The notes under the pieces were generated by a model. The model saw only the letters and a list, made by a program, of their open reading frames with translations. It was not told where the DNA came from and searched no databases. A stretch of 7,245 bases of DNA, from positions 5,439-12,683 of the forward strand of contig PLTK01000128.1 in NCBI GenBank assembly GCA_003164415.1, given 5' to 3'. This document shows, in pieces, positions 5,283 through 7,245 of this stretch; the first letter of the stretch is position 1, and each line of letters opens with the position of its first letter. The DNA comes from Methanobacterium sp. (GTDB taxonomy: Archaea > Methanobacteriota > Methanobacteria > Methanobacteriales > Methanobacteriaceae). Made by a program: the position numbers and the translations under genes.

Positions 5283-6491
5283 ATGGAAAACGGTGCCAAT
5301 GTTGATATTAGGGCAGACATTCCCCTACTTGAAGAAGTAATCTATTTAGACGCAGCAAGTACTACTCCTACTCCTAAACCCGTTGTTGAAGCAATGTGTG
5401 ATTATTTTTATAAATACAATTCAAACACGGGTAGAGGGGCATATAGGATGGCAGTTAAAGCAACCAAAGAATTTGAGGGAGCTAGATCTCGAATTTCAAA
5501 ATTTATTGGTTGTAGTCCATCAGAGGTAATATTTACCAAAAATACAACGGAAGCAATTAACCTCGTTGCAAATGGACTTGATTTTAAAAAGGGCGATTCC
5601 ATAATAGTACCTAACATTGAACACCATTCCAATTTTATTCCATGGCTGAATCTCAAAAAGAAGGGTGTCGAATTAAAAATCATCAAAGCCGATAAATATG
5701 GTATAATAGATGCTGCAGATGTAGAATCTGCAGTTGATGCAAATACTAAACTCATAACAACCACCCAGGTTTCAAATGCAATAGGATCGGTGCAACCTGT
5801 AAATGAGATAGGCAAAATTGCGGATGAAAACGATGTTCTTTATATGATAGATGCCGCACAATCGGCCGGGCATATGAAACTAAATGTTAAAGATACTTAT
5901 GCCGATTTTGTGTCATTTCCAGGGCACAAAGGATTACTCGGCCCGATTGGGACGGGATTTCTTTACTGCAGTGATGAGTCTGTTGATAAACTTGAACCAA
6001 TGAACTTGGGTGGAGGAACCGTTCTAGATGTTTCTGAAGGAGAATTTTCTTTAGAAGATGTACCTGCAAGATTTGAAGGTGGTACGCAGAATATTGCAGG
6101 ATTTATTGGCTTAGGGACTGCGGTGGATTATATTGAAAGAATTGGAATGGATAAGATCGAGAATCACAGCAAAAAACTCACGGCACAGCTGTTTCAAGAG
6201 ATCAACGATATTGAAAACACAATTGTATATGGGAGTCCAGAAAATATTTATGGTATAGTTGCCTTCAATATAGATGGTGTAAATGCACATGATGTAGCAA
6301 AGATACTAGACGAATTAAAAAATATTTGTGTTAGAAGCGGTCACCACTGTGCAATTCCAGCAATACGACATATAGGGGCATTTGAACTCGGAGGCACCGT
6401 GAGAGCATCTGTACATTACTATAATACCAAAGAAGAAATAGAGATATTTGGTGAAACATTGAGGGAAATTTCTAAGTTTTTCGGAGATTAA
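5283..6491 (+). CDS. Cysteine desulfurase, SufS/CsdA type (group II)
   Basis: This is a PLP enzyme of aminotransferase class V that takes sulfur from cysteine as an enzyme persulfide for Fe-S clusters or thiolated molecules. Counting from the upstream ATG at 5277 (404 codons; subtract two for the preferred start), visible residues are the N-terminal YLDAASTTPTP (23-33), NTTEAIN (89-95), H116 in EHHSN which stacks on PLP, D192 and Q195 in IDAAQSAGH, Schiff-base lysine K218 in PGHK, FEGGTQN (266-272), catalytic C358 in RSGHHC, and substrate-binding R376. The GHHC form with a short cysteine loop is group II. Such enzymes usually work with a SufE- or SufU-like acceptor, and none is visible here. 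Some relatives are selenocysteine lyases. The gene has its own spacer after the leuB terminator, and a microprotein follows directly, its Shine-Dalgarno site lying in the last codons. The neighbouring LeuC needs an Fe-S cluster, a possible client. Confidence 0.9.
   Translation: MENGANVDIRADIPLLEEVIYLDAASTTPTPKPVVEAMCDYFYKYNSNTGRGAYRMAVKATKEFEGARSRISKFIGCSPSEVIFTKNTTEAINLVANGLDFKKGDSIIVPNIEHHSNFIPWLNLKKKGVELKIIKADKYGIIDAADVESAVDANTKLITTTQVSNAIGSVQPVNEIGKIADENDVLYMIDAAQSAGHMKLNVKDTYADFVSFPGHKGLLGPIGTGFLYCSDESVDKLEPMNLGGGTVLDVSEGEFSLEDVPARFEGGTQNIAGFIGLGTAVDYIERIGMDKIENHSKKLTAQLFQEINDIENTIVYGSPENIYGIVAFNIDGVNAHDVAKILDELKNICVRSGHHCAIPAIRHIGAFELGGTVRASVHYYNTKEEIEIFGETLREISKFFGD
6483..6487 (+). promoter_or_regulatory. 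Ribosome-binding site of the microprotein, inside the desulfurase 3' end
   Basis: GGAGA is formed by the last sense codons of the desulfurase (GGA GAT), immediately before its TAA. It lies 8-9 nt before the ATG at 6496, a good spacing. The arrangement would allow terminating ribosomes to reinitiate on the microprotein, suggesting translational coupling. Confidence 0.55.
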
Positions 6492-6495
6492 AAAA

Positions 6496-6579
6496 ATGAC
6501 CAGAGCACAATACATTGCAATATTTATAATTCTAATAATGGTTATAAGTTCAATTGCAGCTATTATAAGTGTAGTTTAA
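6496..6579 (+). CDS. 27-residue single-span membrane microprotein, unknown function
   Basis: A short reading frame starts four bases after the desulfurase stop codon. It encodes a hydrophilic head, MTRAQY with one arginine, followed by about 21 almost purely hydrophobic residues rich in isoleucine (IAIFIILIMVISSI and onward), ending in VV. This is one transmembrane helix with little else, and positive-inside logic would place the N-terminus in the cytoplasm. A Shine-Dalgarno match (GGAGA) lies at the right distance. No terminator separates it from the desulfurase, so it should share that transcript. I do not recognise the family. Such tiny membrane proteins often modulate larger partners, but no partner is evident. 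AT-rich DNA readily gives Ile/Phe-rich frames, so chance is the main alternative; the ribosome-binding site and tight spacing argue for a real gene. Confidence 0.55.
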   Translation: MTRAQYIAIFIILIMVISSIAAIISVV

Positions 6580-6665
6580 GCATCATTGGAAGATTAAAAT
6601 CTATAATGTAATCTATTTAGAATTTAACAAATTAGCATAACTTTACTGATTGGAGAGTGGTATAA

Positions 6666-7076
6666 ATGGTAAAAGTTAGGATAGGAGCAGTAGTATCAGA
6701 ATTTAACTACGATATAACTCATATGATGTTGGAACTAGCAAAAGAACATGCAAAATTTCTAGACTCTGAAATAACCAAGGTTATAGCAGTACCTGGTGTT
6801 TTTGACATGCCATTAGCAATTAAAAACCTCCTTGAGAAGGATGAAATTGATGCTGTAGTAACAATAGGGGCAGTTATTGAGGGTGCAACAGCTCATGATG
6901 AGATAGTGATCCAACACGCATCACGTAAAATCACGGATCTTTCGTTGGATTATAACAAGCCAGTTACATTAGGAATATCTGGTCCAAAAATGACAAGGCT
7001 CGAAGCTCATCAGCGTATAGATTTCGGTAAGAAAGCAGTTGAAGCAGCTGTCAAAATGTTTGAGAGACTAGAATAA
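6666..7076 (+). CDS. ribH: 6,7-dimethyl-8-ribityllumazine synthase
   Basis: This 136-residue protein condenses 5-amino-6-ribitylaminouracil with 3,4-dihydroxy-2-butanone 4-phosphate, the penultimate step of riboflavin synthesis. In methanogens the first substrate is also the precursor of the deazaflavin of F420. Family motifs in order are EFNYDIT (12-18), PGVFDMPLAIK (43-53), the catalytic loop GAVIEGATAHDEIV (68-81) with general-base candidate H77, ISGPKMTR with phosphate-binding R111, and GKKAVEAAVKM (121-131). The length fits compact archaeal RibH, which forms icosahedral or pentameric assemblies. The paralogous archaeal riboflavin synthase (RibC) is the main alternative, but the GAVIEGAT-H loop is typical of lumazine synthase. 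GGAG at 6652-6655 and GTGG at 6657-6660 precede the ATG at 6666. An 86-bp spacer separates it from the microprotein, with no T-run, so read-through from upstream is possible. Confidence 0.92.
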   Translation: MVKVRIGAVVSEFNYDITHMMLELAKEHAKFLDSEITKVIAVPGVFDMPLAIKNLLEKDEIDAVVTIGAVIEGATAHDEIVIQHASRKITDLSLDYNKPVTLGISGPKMTRLEAHQRIDFGKKAVEAAVKMFERLE

Positions 7077-7081
7077 ATTAA

Positions 7082-7157
7082 AATTTAATTTTTTTTTATT
7101 AAATTCATTTTTTTTGTTCATATCTGGAATTTTTTTTATTAAGAAACTTTTTTTTTT
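7082..7157 (+). terminator. Tandem oligo-T terminators after ribH
   Basis: Four T-runs follow ribH at 7089-7097 (nine), 7108-7115 (eight), 7130-7137 (eight) and 7148-7157 (ten). The first lies in the loop of an A/T inverted repeat, AATTTAAT (7082-7089) with ATTAAATT (7098-7105). Archaeal RNA polymerase stops at such runs without needing a hairpin. The clustering suggests strong, redundant termination at the end of the unit. Confidence 0.75.
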
Positions 7158-7240
7158 AGAAATAATAAAACTATTTAGCTGTGGAAACAATTTATTGAAC
7201 AACGAGCTAAAGAATTATTAAAAAAAAATTCTGGAGACTT

Positions 7241-7245
7241 ATGAA
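7241..7245 (+). CDS. Start of a further gene, cut by window edge
   Basis: An ATG at the extreme right edge is preceded by GGAG at 7233-7236, a plausible ribosome-binding site with 4-nt spacing, and follows the ribH terminators by about 80 bp. Only the first codon and part of the second are visible, so the product cannot be named. An AT-rich block with AACTAT near 7169-7174 could belong to its promoter. Confidence 0.4.

Noticed and set aside
5408..5815. 135-codon minus-strand reading frame
   Set aside because: It lies wholly inside the cysteine desulfurase, whose catalytic motifs are intact on the plus strand; the product resembles nothing known to me.
1..7245. CRISPR array, insertion sequence, tRNA or novel defence system
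   Set aside because: I saw no evenly spaced repeats, transposase, terminal repeats or tRNA cloverleaf; the genes are mainly housekeeping biosynthesis and replication functions.

Overview
The window is low-GC archaeal chromosome. A multi-OB-fold replication protein A, two-subunit methanogen-type isopropylmalate isomerase, short archaeal-type β-decarboxylating dehydrogenase, archaeal RibH, T-run terminators, TATA boxes (for example TTTATATA before leuC), Shine-Dalgarno sites and heavy use of ATA and AGA/AGG codons all point to a mesophilic member of Methanobacteriales, most likely Methanobacterium. From memory, M. thermautotrophicus has the same order (RPA, leuC-, leuD- and leuB-like, NifS-like, ribH) around MTH1385-MTH1390; I could not check this here.

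Layout. The left end (1-1255, minus strand) carries the N-terminal 418 residues of RPA and runs off the window. A long AT-rich divergent intergenic region (1289-1730) separates it from a small MarR-family regulator (1731-2156) on the plus strand. Everything after that is also plus strand: leuC (2216-3466), leuD (3535-4035), leuB (4136-5125), a T-run terminator, a SufS/CsdA-type cysteine desulfurase (about 5283-6491), a 27-codon membrane microprotein (6496-6579), ribH (6666-7076) and a cluster of four oligo-T terminators. The first bases of another gene start at 7241.

How the genes fit together. leuC and leuD encode the two subunits of isopropylmalate isomerase and leuB the following dehydrogenase, so together they give two consecutive steps of leucine synthesis. 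Close paralogues of these proteins perform the homologous steps of 2-oxosuberate (coenzyme B) synthesis in methanogens. The specificity loop of the small subunit (YLVL, not YLRT) favours the leucine assignment. LeuC needs a [4Fe-4S] cluster, and the next transcription unit encodes an enzyme that mobilises sulfur from cysteine; a link is suggestive but unproven. RibH belongs to flavin synthesis. The MarR protein is the only regulator in view, and its upstream region has inverted repeats suited to autoregulation and possibly to control of leuCDB.

No tRNA, rRNA, CRISPR array, insertion sequence or obvious laterally acquired defence system is visible. The most unusual items are the microprotein whose Shine-Dalgarno site lies inside the desulfurase stop region, the Asp-to-Leu change at the predicted cofactor-selecting position of LeuB, and the repeated AACTAT/ATAGTT elements in the RPA-marR intergenic region.
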